DNA from: Galbula dea
Taxonomy: Eukaryota; Chordata; Aves; Piciformes; Galbulidae
Length of the DNA: 64,000 bases
NCBI GenBank assembly: GCA_013399015.1
Contig: VWZX01005784.1
Location: 1,159,499-1,223,498, forward strand
Reading direction: 5' to 3'
Shown: one piece after another, positions 56,167-64,000 of the stretch
How positions within the stretch are numbered: the first letter of the stretch is position 1
Layout of the letters: each line of letters starts with the position of its first letter
Position numbers and translations under genes: made by a program
Notes under the pieces: model-generated
What the model saw: only the letters and a program-made list of their open reading frames with translations
The model's database searches: none
What the model was told of the DNA's origin: nothing

Positions 56167-59100
56167 CTGCAGAGGAAACCGAGGGAACCGCAGCACCGTC
56201 AGGGCCGGGACCAAGAGCAGCAGACACCCACCCACCGCCCTGGCACGGCATGGGGCAGCACCGGGGCAGGTGGCCCCAGTGGGCACTCACCCGGACCTCG
56301 CCGAGGAGGCAGGTAAAGGATGTCTCCTGTGAGCTGGGCTGGTGACGGGACACGAGCAGAGAGAGGTCTTTCAGGCTGCAGTCCTGCAGGTCCAGCTCGT
56401 AGCACCTGAAAGGGGGGGGGCGGGCAGAGCAGGCATGGTGCTGGCAGCCCCGGGGTGCCCACACCTGCCAAGCGGCAGAGGGTGTTAGCAGAGCACTCAC
56501 CGGCTGGTCCAGCCATTGGAGCCACGGTCACAGGCGGCAAGCAGTTTGGCGAGGCCTGGTGGCGGCGTCGGGAGGAACCGGGGGTGGTGCCGGCTGTTGG
56601 GCTCTGTTGGAGGAGGTGGGATCAGGGAGAGATGAGCTGAGCGGGTCCCGCAGCCTTGCAGGTGTTGCTTACAGCAGAGAACACAGGGAGGGCAGGATCC
56701 TCACCAGGCAGAGAGGTCATGTTGCCCTCAACACAGATACCCGAGTCCCAGGTGGTAAGCTCCAGAGACACTGCAAACTCATCAGGTTGCAGCCCCTCCA
56801 GCTTGTAAAGCAGAGTCAGGAAGAGCTTGGGGGGCGCCGGCATCTGCAAAGAGAAAAGGCTGATGACCCCAAGTCCACCCAGAGAGAGACAGAGAGAGGG
56901 GAGAGAGAAAGAGAAGATGCATTGGGTTAGGTCTGCTGAGCAGTGCAGGTAGAAAGCCCTGTGGCATGCTTACCACAAGGCCCTAAGGCTGCACAGCTGT
57001 GCCTGGGCCATAGGGGCCATGCCATGCTAGCGTAGTGCCAGCCCAGCACTGAGGGGTTGTCAAGGGAGCTTCATCCCCAACTCACCGGATTGCCACATGC
57101 TCCTCACCAGGGGGAATGGTCCCCTGCACCCTCAGGGAGCTTCCTCCACACCAGGCGTCCTGCAGGCAGCAGCTGGTGCTCAGCCTGCCCTCGCGCTCTG
57201 GGTAAAGGGGCTGGATCTCCTGTGCACTCAAGTCGTACCAGGGCCCAGCCTCTTCCTCCTGCAGGACAGAGCAACCTGGACTGGGCACGGAACTGGGAGC
57301 AGGGACCCCCCCAGCCTGGTTTACCCCTGCCTGGTCAGAGCCAAGCCATCGTCCCACACTCACCTTCCCATCCAGAAACCGGCTGGTCCCCATACCCAGG
57401 CTGAAGGAGGTGGCAAGGGGCAGTGTGCAGATGCTGTGCGTGGGCAGGTAGTCAGCCAGCAAGCCCCAGAACCTGGAGGAAAAAAGTGGGTGTCAGAGAC
57501 CCCAGCTACCTCCTCTGCCGTGGCACAGCCTTGGGCATCAATCACCTCGTCTAGGGCAGAGCAGTCTCCCTGTCCCACTGCCTGGCAGTCTTCTTGGCCT
57601 GGGGTACTCCCAGCCCCACCTCCCTCCACAGCCCCCACCCTGCTGAGCCACCCTCACTTGTTCTCATTCTGCAGGAAGTTTTCCTCGCCCAAGTGCTCGT
57701 AGACCCAGCCGGGAGCGAAGATGGCTGCAGAGAGGCCATGCTGGCGGATCAGGCGCAGGGACTGCAGAGACAAGCAGTGAGCAGAACGGGCAGGGTCAGG
57801 CAGTCATCTTGTCACCTGCCCTGTCCCCACTCCCCCAGGTCCCACTGGCCCCTTTGGTGGGGCAGGACAACACCATCGGGATATGTTGTGGCATCATCCT
57901 CTCCAGTGACAGCGGCACCAGGATCTCCCAGCTTGCTCTCCAGGCATGGCTGGCAGCTTAGTGGCCCCAGGTTCTCCCACTCCTTGCTGGTAAGTCCCCA
58001 GGTTAGCAGCACGGCACAGCATGGTGCAGCCAGTGGTGAGAGCTTAGAGCCCTGCGCCAGGAGAGGCCCAGGGTCCTGCTCTGTCCTGGCCCCAGCACAC
58101 CCACCTTGTTAGTGTCGAAGCCACCACTGATCACATCCCCACGGGCAAAGACATCGACACCAACATAGACGTCAGTGTGGCGTGGCCCCGCCAGCCTGCG
58201 CGTGCGCTCCAGGTTCTCCTCCTTCCAGTTGTAGTTGGTGAACAGCCCATCACAAGCATCAAAGAACACCCTTGGGGACAAAGGTCAGAGTGGCAGGCTG
58301 GACACTCTGACTGTCTCCACAGACCACCCCTCTGAGGGCTATGCAGGCCATACTGTGACCACTCCCCAGATCTGGGTATGGGGTGGCTTATGATGCCCCA
58401 CTCCACCCAGGGCTGGTTTTACCTCGACAAGGTAGTGGGGCAGGGCCTGGCCTCACCTGTTCTCCTCGTTCAGCTCATTTTGCCACTTCAGCATGCCATT
58501 CTGCAGGATGCTGTCGTACCAGATCACCAGCCCTCCCGGCACAGCTCTGTGCACCTCTGTTGTCAAGTGCCGCAGGAAAGGAGGAAGGTTCCTCACTGCG
58601 GTCGCCTGGCAGAAGAGAGCAGGGACAGGTTGGCACAGGGTGGGCAAGGAGCAGGTGAAGGCAGGGAGGAGGTAGAGAATGGAGTAGGATGCGACCACAG
58701 CTCACACTCAGCGTGTTCTCCAGGTTGATCAACCAGCCGTCAAAGCAGTAGTGCTGGGCGATGCGGGCCAGCTGCTTGCTCACAGCAGCATAGGCCTCCT
58801 CCCCACCAGCCAGAAATGCCTCGCACAGCTTCTCCCCGTCCGTCCACTCCGTGATGAACGTGCCTGGGGAGACAGCAAGAGCAACGTTGGCTGTGTGCTC
58901 TGGCAAACCCACCATGTACCTGGGGCTCCCCCGGGCCCAGTCCTGCCCTCACCCAGCACGGGGACACCATTCCTGTGCGCTGCGTTGGTCCAGCACACGG
59001 GCGGGATGGTGACGGTGTGGTGGCTGAAGTAGACGAAGATGTCGATGTACCGCCAGTGGTAGAAGACATAGGGGTTGCGTGTGGCTGAGCCCTGGATGAA

Positions 59101-60079
59101 CCTGCAGCAGCAAAGAGGTTGGGCAATGTGGGAAGGACGCGGGCAGACGCCTTTGGGGCTGGGAAGGAGCCTGACTCACACCCCAGGAGCCGGGAAGACC
59201 TGTGGCACTGAGTCACCTCTGTGGAGCTCAGCTGGGGTTGGCCTGAGTAAGGTCACTGTGAACCAAACCCCTCCATCCTTGCCCGCCTGTGGCAAAGCCA
59301 GCAGGAAGAAAATCAAGCAGAAATAGAACAGGTTTGGGGTTTGAGATGTTGAGACCTGCTGCCACATCGCTCCTCTGCCCAGCATGTACCTGTCCTCAAT
59401 GTACCCGCCACGCATGTCATGGCACACTAGCGTCCGAGGCCTCTTGCTGTGGAGGGGGGGCTGGCGCTTTGCCAGTGGCACAGAGCTGATGTTGAAGTCA
59501 TCGTTGCCCTCAGGCTTCCAGGCCAGCAGCTCCTCCAGGCCTGACAAGAAGAAGCTGATGGGCTCCGTTGTCTTGGTGTCGAAGTACCTTGCTGAGAGGT
59601 GTGAGGACAGGGTGGGACAGGGTCAGTGGGGAGCACTGCCTGTATGCCTTGGCACCAGCATTGGCATTGGAACCAGCATCAACATCGGCACCGGCACCAA
59701 CCCTCCCCTCGGTGCATCACCTGGTAGGGGCTGTGGGCGGTCGCTGATGATGTCGTGCAGGACAGTAGTTCCTCGGGGTTCTGCCGCCGGCTGGAAGCTG
59801 CCCGGGGAGCGCGGTGAGGACCGGGCCAGGCTCCACCGCTTGCCCGGGCACCAGACGCTAGGACCGGATGAGACGGGACAGCACCGCGGCCAGCGCCCGC
59901 AGAGTGCCGCTCGGCCCAGATCCCGGTCCCGATCCCGATCCCGATCCCGGCCCGCCACCCGCTCACCTCCGGCGCCGCCGACCGGCCCGTTCCGCCTCCG
60001 CCTCGGCCTCCTCCAGTTCTTCCGCCGCGGCCGCAGACCTCTTCCCGCGCCGCCCGGGAGCCTCCTGCGCCTCCGCCAT
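55774..60079 (-). CDS. ENGASE: ENGASE, cytosolic endo-beta-N-acetylglucosaminidase, 14 exons
   Basis: GH85 hydrolase that cleaves the GlcNAc-GlcNAc core of N-glycans released in the cytosol during glycoprotein turnover. Fourteen exons join with unbroken phase to 721 residues (human 743). The start ATG has G at -3 and G at +4 and lies in a CpG island. The N-terminus is charged, with Glu/Ala and Arg runs and no signal peptide, as expected for a cytosolic enzyme. The GH85 catalytic region begins near residue 80 (TKTTEPISFF). Landmarks are LVCHDMRGGY, YFSHHTVTIPPVCW, the catalytic motif FDGWLINLEN (Asn227 and Glu229, the N-x-E pair of GH85), GGLVIWYDS, TNYNWKEENL and DVYVGVDVFARGD. The C-terminal half is the usual beta-sandwich part, ending near LVYSEPASGTS. 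All exons are on the minus strand and only the exons code. It is co-oriented with C1QTNF1 and convergent with RBFOX3. Confidence 0.97.
56291..56405 (-). CDS. ENGASE: ENGASE exon 13
   Basis: 115 nt, RCYELDLQDCSLKDLSLL to TCLLGEVR, phase 0 at the end. Acceptor CTTTCAG after a C-rich tract, donor CGG|GTGAGT. Confidence 0.93.
56501..56603 (-). CDS. ENGASE: ENGASE exon 12
   Basis: 103 nt, EPNSRHHPRFLPTPPPGLAK to GSNGWTS plus two bases. Acceptor CCAACAG, donor GCCG|GTGAGT. Confidence 0.9.
56705..56859 (-). CDS. ENGASE: ENGASE exon 11
   Basis: 155 nt, RLFSLQMPAPPKLFLTLLY to MTSLP plus one base. The acceptor GTCATCAG is chosen because it keeps frame and gives the conserved RLFSLQ. A stronger-looking TTTGCAG lies 16 nt further in and would shift frame. 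Donor CCTG|GTGAGG. Confidence 0.9.
57086..57258 (-). CDS. ENGASE: ENGASE exon 10
   Basis: 173 nt, EEEAGPWYDLSAQEIQPL to EEHVAI plus two bases. Acceptor CCTGCAG, donor TCCG|GTGAGT. Confidence 0.94.
57364..57472 (-). CDS. ENGASE: ENGASE exon 9
   Basis: 109 nt, KFWGLLADYLPTHSICTL to SRFLDGK. Acceptor TCCTCCAG, donor AAG|GTGAGT, phase 0. Confidence 0.94.
57658..57761 (-). CDS. ENGASE: ENGASE exon 8
   Basis: 104 nt, SLRLIRQHGLSAAIFAPGW to LQNEN plus two bases. Acceptor TCTCTGCAG, donor CAA|GTGAGG. Confidence 0.94.
58105..58270 (-). CDS. ENGASE: ENGASE exon 7
   Basis: 166 nt, RVFFDACDGLFTNYNW to GGFDTNK. Acceptor TCCCCAAG, donor AAG|GTGGGT, phase 0. Confidence 0.95.
58457..58605 (-). CDS. ENGASE: ENGASE exon 6
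   Basis: 149 nt, ATAVRNLPPFLRHL to ELNEEN plus two bases. Includes PGGLVIWYDS. Acceptor TCTGCCAG, donor ACAG|GTGAGG. Confidence 0.95.
58706..58863 (-). CDS. ENGASE: ENGASE exon 5 (catalytic N-x-E)
   Basis: 158 nt, GTFITEWTDGEKLCEAF to INLENTLS. Carries the catalytic Asn227 and Glu229. Donor AGT|GTGAGC gives phase 0 and matches the next exon. Confidence 0.96.
58953..59101 (-). CDS. ENGASE: ENGASE exon 4
   Basis: 149 nt, RFIQGSATRNPYVFYHW to GVPVL plus one base. Contains YFSHHTVTIPP. Donor CTGG|GTGAGG. Confidence 0.95.
59390..59591 (-). CDS. ENGASE: ENGASE exon 3
   Basis: 202 nt, ARYFDTKTTEPISFF to CHDMRGGYIED plus two bases. Acceptor CCTCTCAG, donor ACAG|GTACAT. Start of the GH85 catalytic region. 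Confidence 0.95.
59651..59700. repeat. Degenerate hexamer repeat in ENGASE intron 2
   Basis: Repeated GGCACC, GGCATT and AACATC type hexamers over about 50 nt, close to the exon 2 donor. Confidence 0.7.
59721..59797 (-). CDS. ENGASE: ENGASE exon 2
   Basis: 77 nt, SFQPAAEPRGTTVLHD to RPQPLP. Acceptor CCGGGCAG, donor CCAG|GTGATG. Aligns with human ETVFREVVSFSPDPLP. Confidence 0.9.
59918..59955. repeat. Hexanucleotide GATCCC repeat in ENGASE intron 1
   Basis: About six near-perfect GATCCC/GGTCCC units. They start about 12 nt inside intron 1, immediately after the exon 1 donor. Confidence 0.85.
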
Positions 60080-60200
60080 TGCGCTGCCGCCGCCGCCACT
60101 CCCGCACTGACGGCGGTGACAGCCCCGGCCTGGCCTGACNCCGGCCCCGCCCCGGCCCCTGAGCCTGCCCTGCCCGCCCCGCCTGGAGTGTGTGCGCGTC
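59960..60200 (-). promoter_or_regulatory. ENGASE CpG-island promoter
   Basis: Very GC- and CpG-rich sequence around the ENGASE start, with GCC-repeat-like sequence just 5' of the ATG and no TATA box. Typical of a housekeeping-type promoter. One undetermined base at 60140. Confidence 0.6.
59967..60079 (-). CDS. ENGASE: ENGASE exon 1
   Basis: MAEAQEAPGR to AERAGRRRR plus two bases (113 nt). Donor GGAG|GTGAGC. The low-complexity acidic then Arg-rich composition is like the human N-terminus. Confidence 0.9.
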
Positions 60201-60430
60201 CCGGGACGGGATATGTGTCCCAGAACAGGACATTTGTGCTGGGATAGGATGCTTGTCCCATGGTAGGTCGGGTGTCCCAGAATAGAGCCGTATGTCCCAG
60301 GATGGGGACATGTGTCCTGGGATGGGATGTGTGTCCTGGGACAAGGCTACTGTCCCAGCATGGAACGCGTGTCCTGGGATGTGATGTGTCCCAGAACGGG
60401 CCCTGTTGTTTCACCTGGGACGGAGCTGGT
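60195..60430. repeat. Degenerate minisatellite upstream of ENGASE
   Basis: About ten recurrences of a TGTCCCAG/TGTCCTGGGA core with GGGATG or GGACAT linkers, spaced roughly 15-22 nt. It lies directly upstream of the ENGASE CpG island. Confidence 0.8.
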
Positions 60431-61159
60431 CCCTAGGGTGTCAGCTGCTCTCTCATCTTGACATGTACCAGCAGCCCCAGCTGTGCCAGCTGCCTGAGGG
60501 GCTGGGAGCTGCTGCAGGGCAGGGCCAGCCACGAGCAGGGACTGCAGAGTCCCTTGGACCAGCCCCACAGGAACAGTAGTGCTGGAGCCCTGGAGGCATC
60601 ACCAGACTCATAGAGACAACAGTGCCAGAGCCCCAGCCCCAGATAGCATGACAAGCCTCACCTGTGCCCTACCACACCCACCCATGGGGTCAAAGCTCTA
60701 TTTAAGCTCAGGGTGTAGACTCCTCTTCTCTGCTGTGGGGATGCTGGTCTCCAGAGGCAGCCTTGCTCTGCCTAGCAACCAAGCTGCCATTCCAGACCCT
60801 GACCCCAGCATCTTAGCTTGACCTCAGACCTACCTCATGACTGTGGACCTGCTGGATGATCTGGATTCTTGGCAAACCTGACCACCATCTCCAGCCTGTC
60901 CTGCTTGCAGATTGAGAGGTCTGCCATTGCACTCAGCACCCAGACCTAAGGGAGTAGTTAGCTCTTGCAGAGCCCAGCTCGGGTTTCCCTGGCTCTCCAG
61001 GGACAGTCTGCCCTTCTCAACACCCACTCAGCAGCACTGTGCCAGCCTGTGGCTCCCAGGGAGCTGCTGCACTCTGGGAGCAGGAACCTACCTGTTCTGA
61101 GCTGCTTGGAGCCTCCACACACATTATGCAAGAGGACATGCAGAGAAAGCGTGAGTAAG
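60431..61159. other. Spacer between ENGASE promoter and C1QTNF1 3' end
   Basis: About 0.7 kb of ordinary noncoding sequence. Nothing recognised beyond the flanking minisatellite. Confidence 0.5.
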
Positions 61160-62022
61160 ACTCGAAGTCATGAGGAGTTTAATGTGGTCACAAGCTGTGC
61201 AGTGGTCGAGGGACAGCATGCTGCCCTAGCTCTGTTCTGCTACTGTATCTGCAAAAATATAAAGCCTGGCCAGCAGATAATCTAACTGAAGAGGAAGCTG
61301 CTGAGGCCAAAGGCTCAACACACAGGGCTGCCAGCAGGGAGCCAGCCCCTCCTCGGCAGCATCAGCACCAAACTGAGGCCACGGCAGGGGAACAGCGCTG
61401 GAGACTTGCAGAGGGGAACTGACGCAACCTGCTCCCCCTTGCCAGCCCAGCAGGTACCCAGCACCACGACCAGCATCCATGCCATTGGGACCTGGCTCTG
61501 CAGAAGGACAGAGGGGCCCTTAGTGGTTCAATTGCCTTTCCTGCTGGATGCTGAGAACCCTTCCTCCTTTTCCAGAAGGAACCTGCGGAGCATGGCACAG
61601 TGTGAGCAGGGCCAGGGATGAACATGGCACAGAGGTGTGTGTTGCCTCACCCTGGGGCACCAGCTGTCAAAATCTATCAGCTGGTGCCAGCTCACAGCCA
61701 GTGCCATGAACACCTAGGCCCCAACTAACCCTGCTCTGAAGCAGGTGCTGGTGGGGATGTGCTCCCTAGCTGTCCCAGGAAAGCGATCACTGGCCAGGTC
61801 ACAAATGTGACAGAGGCTGGAAATGGCCCCGACTGCTCCAGGTGCATCTGACTGGCCTCAAGGAGCTGGGGTTGGGGATTCATACACTCATGCAGCTGCT
61901 GGGGGTAGTGGCATCTCACAGGGCTAACAGCTCAATGGTAGGTGGCATGCCCAGGGCAAGAGGGTGGCAGGGGCTCTTCAGACACCTGCCCCAGGGCAGA
62001 AGGAGCAGGGTGGACCAGGTGC
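61160..62022 (-). other. C1QTNF1: C1QTNF1 3' untranslated region
   Basis: About 0.86 kb between the stop and the first plausible poly(A) signal on the minus strand. No convincing ORF on either strand. Confidence 0.5.
61178..61183 (-). terminator. C1QTNF1 candidate poly(A) signal (ATTAAA)
   Basis: ATTAAA on the minus strand about 840 nt after the stop. It is the first AATAAA/ATTAAA I find downstream. Confidence 0.5.
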
Positions 62023-62573
62023 TCAGGGGTCTCCGCTGTACTTGATGAGGTGGCCGCTGAAGGTGATGTAAGTGTCATACTCATCGCTGAAGATGGCGTT
62101 CTCACGCTCGCCCTTGTAGAGCCGCACCCAGACCTCGTCCTGCTCCCGCAGCTCCAGCATGACACTCTGGCTCTGCATGATGCTGCGGTCGCTCACCTGG
62201 GCGTAGAGGATCACCACCTCTGCCCCATTGTGCATGATGTGCAGGTACGTCTCCTTCTGGTTCCAGGTGTGCACGTTGAGGCTGAAGTAGTAGATCCCAG
62301 GGACGTAGCAGTAAAACTTTCCCGTGAACATGTTGAAGTGGTCATAGAGGTTGACAAACTCCGTGTCAAAGATGAGGGTCTGGTAGTAGTCGTTGCTGTG
62401 CAGGGGTTTCTTGCGGCCCACCGAGAAAGCAGCATAGTGGCTCTTGCAGCGCTCACCTGGGGCACCTACGCTGCCCTTCTGTCCCTTGGGCCCTGTGTGA
62501 CCCCTGCTGCCAGCCACCCCTGTCTTGCCAAACTTGCCCTGCATGCCTCGCTCACCACGGTCTCCCTTCTCAC
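62023..62573 (-). CDS. C1QTNF1: C1QTNF1 coding exon 3 (collagen triplets and C1q domain)
   Basis: 551 nt from acceptor TGCCCAG to TGA: GEKGDRGERGMQ to HLIKYSGDP. Contains all Gly-X-Y triplets and the entire globular C1q head. Confidence 0.97.
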
Positions 62574-63084
62574 CTGGGCAAAGCAGGAGGGACAGTTGTG
62601 CTGTCAGAGGTGGGTGCCATCTCTAAACCCAGCTCCCTGGAAGCCACAGTGTGGGATCCCACCAGCCCTCACCTTTCAGGATGGTCATGTTGATCTGAGG
62701 CACAGGCTGGTACTGGGGGTAGGAGAAGCGCTGGTCAGGTGGCTCACAGCAGCGGACGCAGCGGGGCCGTGGGGGCAGCTCCTGGGCACTGCCAGCCTTC
62801 TGCTCCCATGTGGCCCTGGGGAGGGCAGAAAGCAAAGCACAACAGGGAGCTATGGGTGGGGGCTTGGAGCCCTTTGGGGTGCCAGGAATGCCCCAGCTGC
62901 TGCTGTGAATTGCCCTGGCCTTGGAGTCCCCTCACCTGGCAGCATGGTGCTGGGACGGCGCTGGTGCCTCCTCAGGATCAGTCTGCAAACGCTGGCTGGG
63001 GCTGGAGCTGGTCTGGCTCCTCAGAGGGGAGGGTAGCAGCAGGTAGGTGAGCAGGAGGACACAAAGTGCCTGAAACCTCTCCAT
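62023..63084 (-). CDS. C1QTNF1: C1QTNF1 (CTRP1), secreted collagen/C1q protein, 3 coding exons
   Basis: Secreted C1q/TNF-related protein 1, an oligomeric adipokine-like protein. Three minus-strand exons join in phase to 280 residues (human 281). A hydrophobic signal peptide spans about residues 1-24 (LCVLLLTYLLL). A Cys-x-x-Cys-Cys cluster (69, 72, 73) probably makes interchain disulfides. There is an N-glycosylation sequon at Asn92 (NMT). Gly-X-Y runs without a break for 14 triplets (98-139). The C1q head runs from about Cys140 to the end (KSHYAAFSVG, FNMFTGKFYCYVPG, YDTYITFSG). The match to CTRP1 is specific: QINMTILKGEKGDRG and CKSHYAAFSVGRKK correspond closely to human C1QTNF1. The ATG has A at -3 and G at +4. 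Only the exons code. It lies head-to-tail upstream of ENGASE, as in human. Confidence 0.97.
62673..62815 (-). CDS. C1QTNF1: C1QTNF1 coding exon 2
   Basis: 143 nt, RATWEQKAGSAQELPPR to MTILK plus one base. Carries the CVRCC cysteines and the NMT sequon. Acceptor CTCCCCAG, donor AAAG|GTGAGG. Confidence 0.94.
62936..63084 (-). CDS. C1QTNF1: C1QTNF1 coding exon 1 (signal peptide)
   Basis: 149 coding nt, MERFQALCVL to SQHHAA plus two bases. Donor CCAG|GTGAGG. An acceptor TCTCACAG 14 nt before the ATG (exon would begin at 63098) suggests a separate noncoding first exon. The mature N-terminus (SQTSSSPSQR) is poorly conserved with mammals. Confidence 0.92.
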
Positions 63085-63098
63085 GCTGTGGCAATGCC

Positions 63099-64000
63099 CT
63101 GTGAGATGACAGGGATGGCTGAGGGAGACAGCAAGGCCTGGCAGAGCCAGGAGCTGCAAAGATGTCCTGCTGTGCCAGGTTGGTTGTGGCCTGCACTGTC
63201 CCCAGGACAGGACCTGGTGCACCACGCAGCTGCATTTCCAGCCCCAAAAGGCTGCTCTTGCAGCAGCCCTTCCCCAGCAGAGCCTGTGGCGTGAGCCCAT
63301 CCATCTCTTGCAGCTGCAAGGACCATCTGTACTTAAATAGCTGCTTTTAGCTGGGCTGTGTGCCATGGTGACACATCAGTGCACGCTTGAGGAGACCCAT
63401 GTTTGAGGCACTGCAGGGCTCTGGGCTCACCAACACTCTGGGAGCTGGGGCCAATGTAAGCCCCAGAGCCCTGGCATGCATGGAAGAGAGAATTACCTGA
63501 GGAGCCAAAGGTGGAACAGAGCAGAAGCCTCTGGCTGACTGGACAAGCCCTGGGCCAAGAGCTGCTGCTCCTACTCGGCCTGGCTTCAGCTGCCTCCCTT
63601 TGACACCCAAAAGTGGGAACTTGGGGTGTCAGCACCCGAAAACATTACAGGCAACTTCAGATGCCAAGGGGCAAATGTCAGGGTGCAGCTTTGCCTGTTG
63701 TAGGGGACCCCAGCCCTGCCTGGAGAGGATGTCTGCACTCTTCCTGCCCCAGAGCATGGAAGGATGTCCGTAGCCACAGGCCTAGACCTTGTGAAAGGTG
63801 CTCCTGTGCCCCAGGAGCTGCCAGCTCTTGGTCTGAGGGCTTGCAAGGAGATGAGACCCACTTTTTCTGGAGATGTGGATATGGGCTGGGAGCTGGCCAC
63901 AGGGGAGAAACCTTCCTAGGAGTCCACATCCTGTGTGGGGCCAAAGCTAATATTTGCAATAGCTGGTGGCACCATGGCCCAACCCGGCCAGCTCTGCTGC
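63099..64000 (-). other. C1QTNF1 5' region (intron, promoter or upstream)
   Basis: Noncoding. Contains the acceptor before the first coding exon and a TATA-like box. A noncoding first exon is likely but cannot be placed. Confidence 0.4.
63333..63339 (-). promoter_or_regulatory. TATA-like box upstream of C1QTNF1
   Basis: TATTTAA on the minus strand about 250 nt before the ATG. It would put a start near 63,305. I see no clear donor between there and the acceptor at 63099, so the 5' structure is unresolved. Confidence 0.3.

Noticed and set aside
61942..63036. 364-codon plus-strand open frame opposite C1QTNF1
   Set aside because: It is the antisense shadow of the conserved C1q exon and the intervening introns.

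Overview
This is a vertebrate nuclear window, almost certainly from a bird. It carries about eight CR1 LINE tails of the avian type, ending in variants of the 'GATCTTAAAGGTCTTTTCCAA' and 'ATTCTATGATTCTATG' 3' signature. Genes are split by short GT-AG introns, and I see no mammalian SINEs. Three protein-coding genes can be assembled exon by exon with continuous phase: RBFOX3 (NeuN) on the + strand, and ENGASE and C1QTNF1 on the - strand. The same gene order and relative orientation is found at human 17q25.3, as I recall it, so this is a conserved syntenic block. I cannot name the species.

Layout. Positions 1 to about 29,200 are noncoding and are presumed to lie within or upstream of the very long 5' part of RBFOX3. 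They hold CR1 copies, simple repeats and AT-rich islands that look like conserved noncoding elements. A CpG-rich block at about 29,230-29,860 leads into a candidate 5' exon (29,998-30,322) with a 34-codon reading frame and a phase-0 donor. A 15.7 kb intron-like stretch follows, again with CR1s and AT-rich islands. The compact RBFOX3 body runs from 45,984 to 52,884: 11 coding exons, 325 residues from the conserved MAQPYP start, and an RRM spread over exons 2-5. A roughly 2 kb 3'UTR ends at two AATAAA signals near 54.8 kb.

RBFOX3 and ENGASE converge tail to tail about 0.85 kb apart. ENGASE (14 exons, 721 aa, GH85 endo-beta-N-acetylglucosaminidase) occupies 60,079 down to 55,774, with a CpG island at its start and a degenerate minisatellite just upstream. 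C1QTNF1 (3 coding exons, 280 aa, secreted collagen/C1q protein CTRP1) lies upstream of ENGASE in the same orientation, from 63,084 down to 62,023.

The three genes share no pathway: a neuronal splicing regulator, a cytosolic free-glycan enzyme and a secreted adipokine-like protein. The most interesting signals concern RBFOX3 self-regulation. The frame-preserving 93-nt exon that encodes RNP1 has a weak donor and is followed by an intron with nine GCATG motifs, the RBFOX binding site. There are also candidate alternative N-terminal exons. I found no prokaryote-type system, no tRNA or rRNA gene, and nothing that I would call a previously undescribed molecular system.
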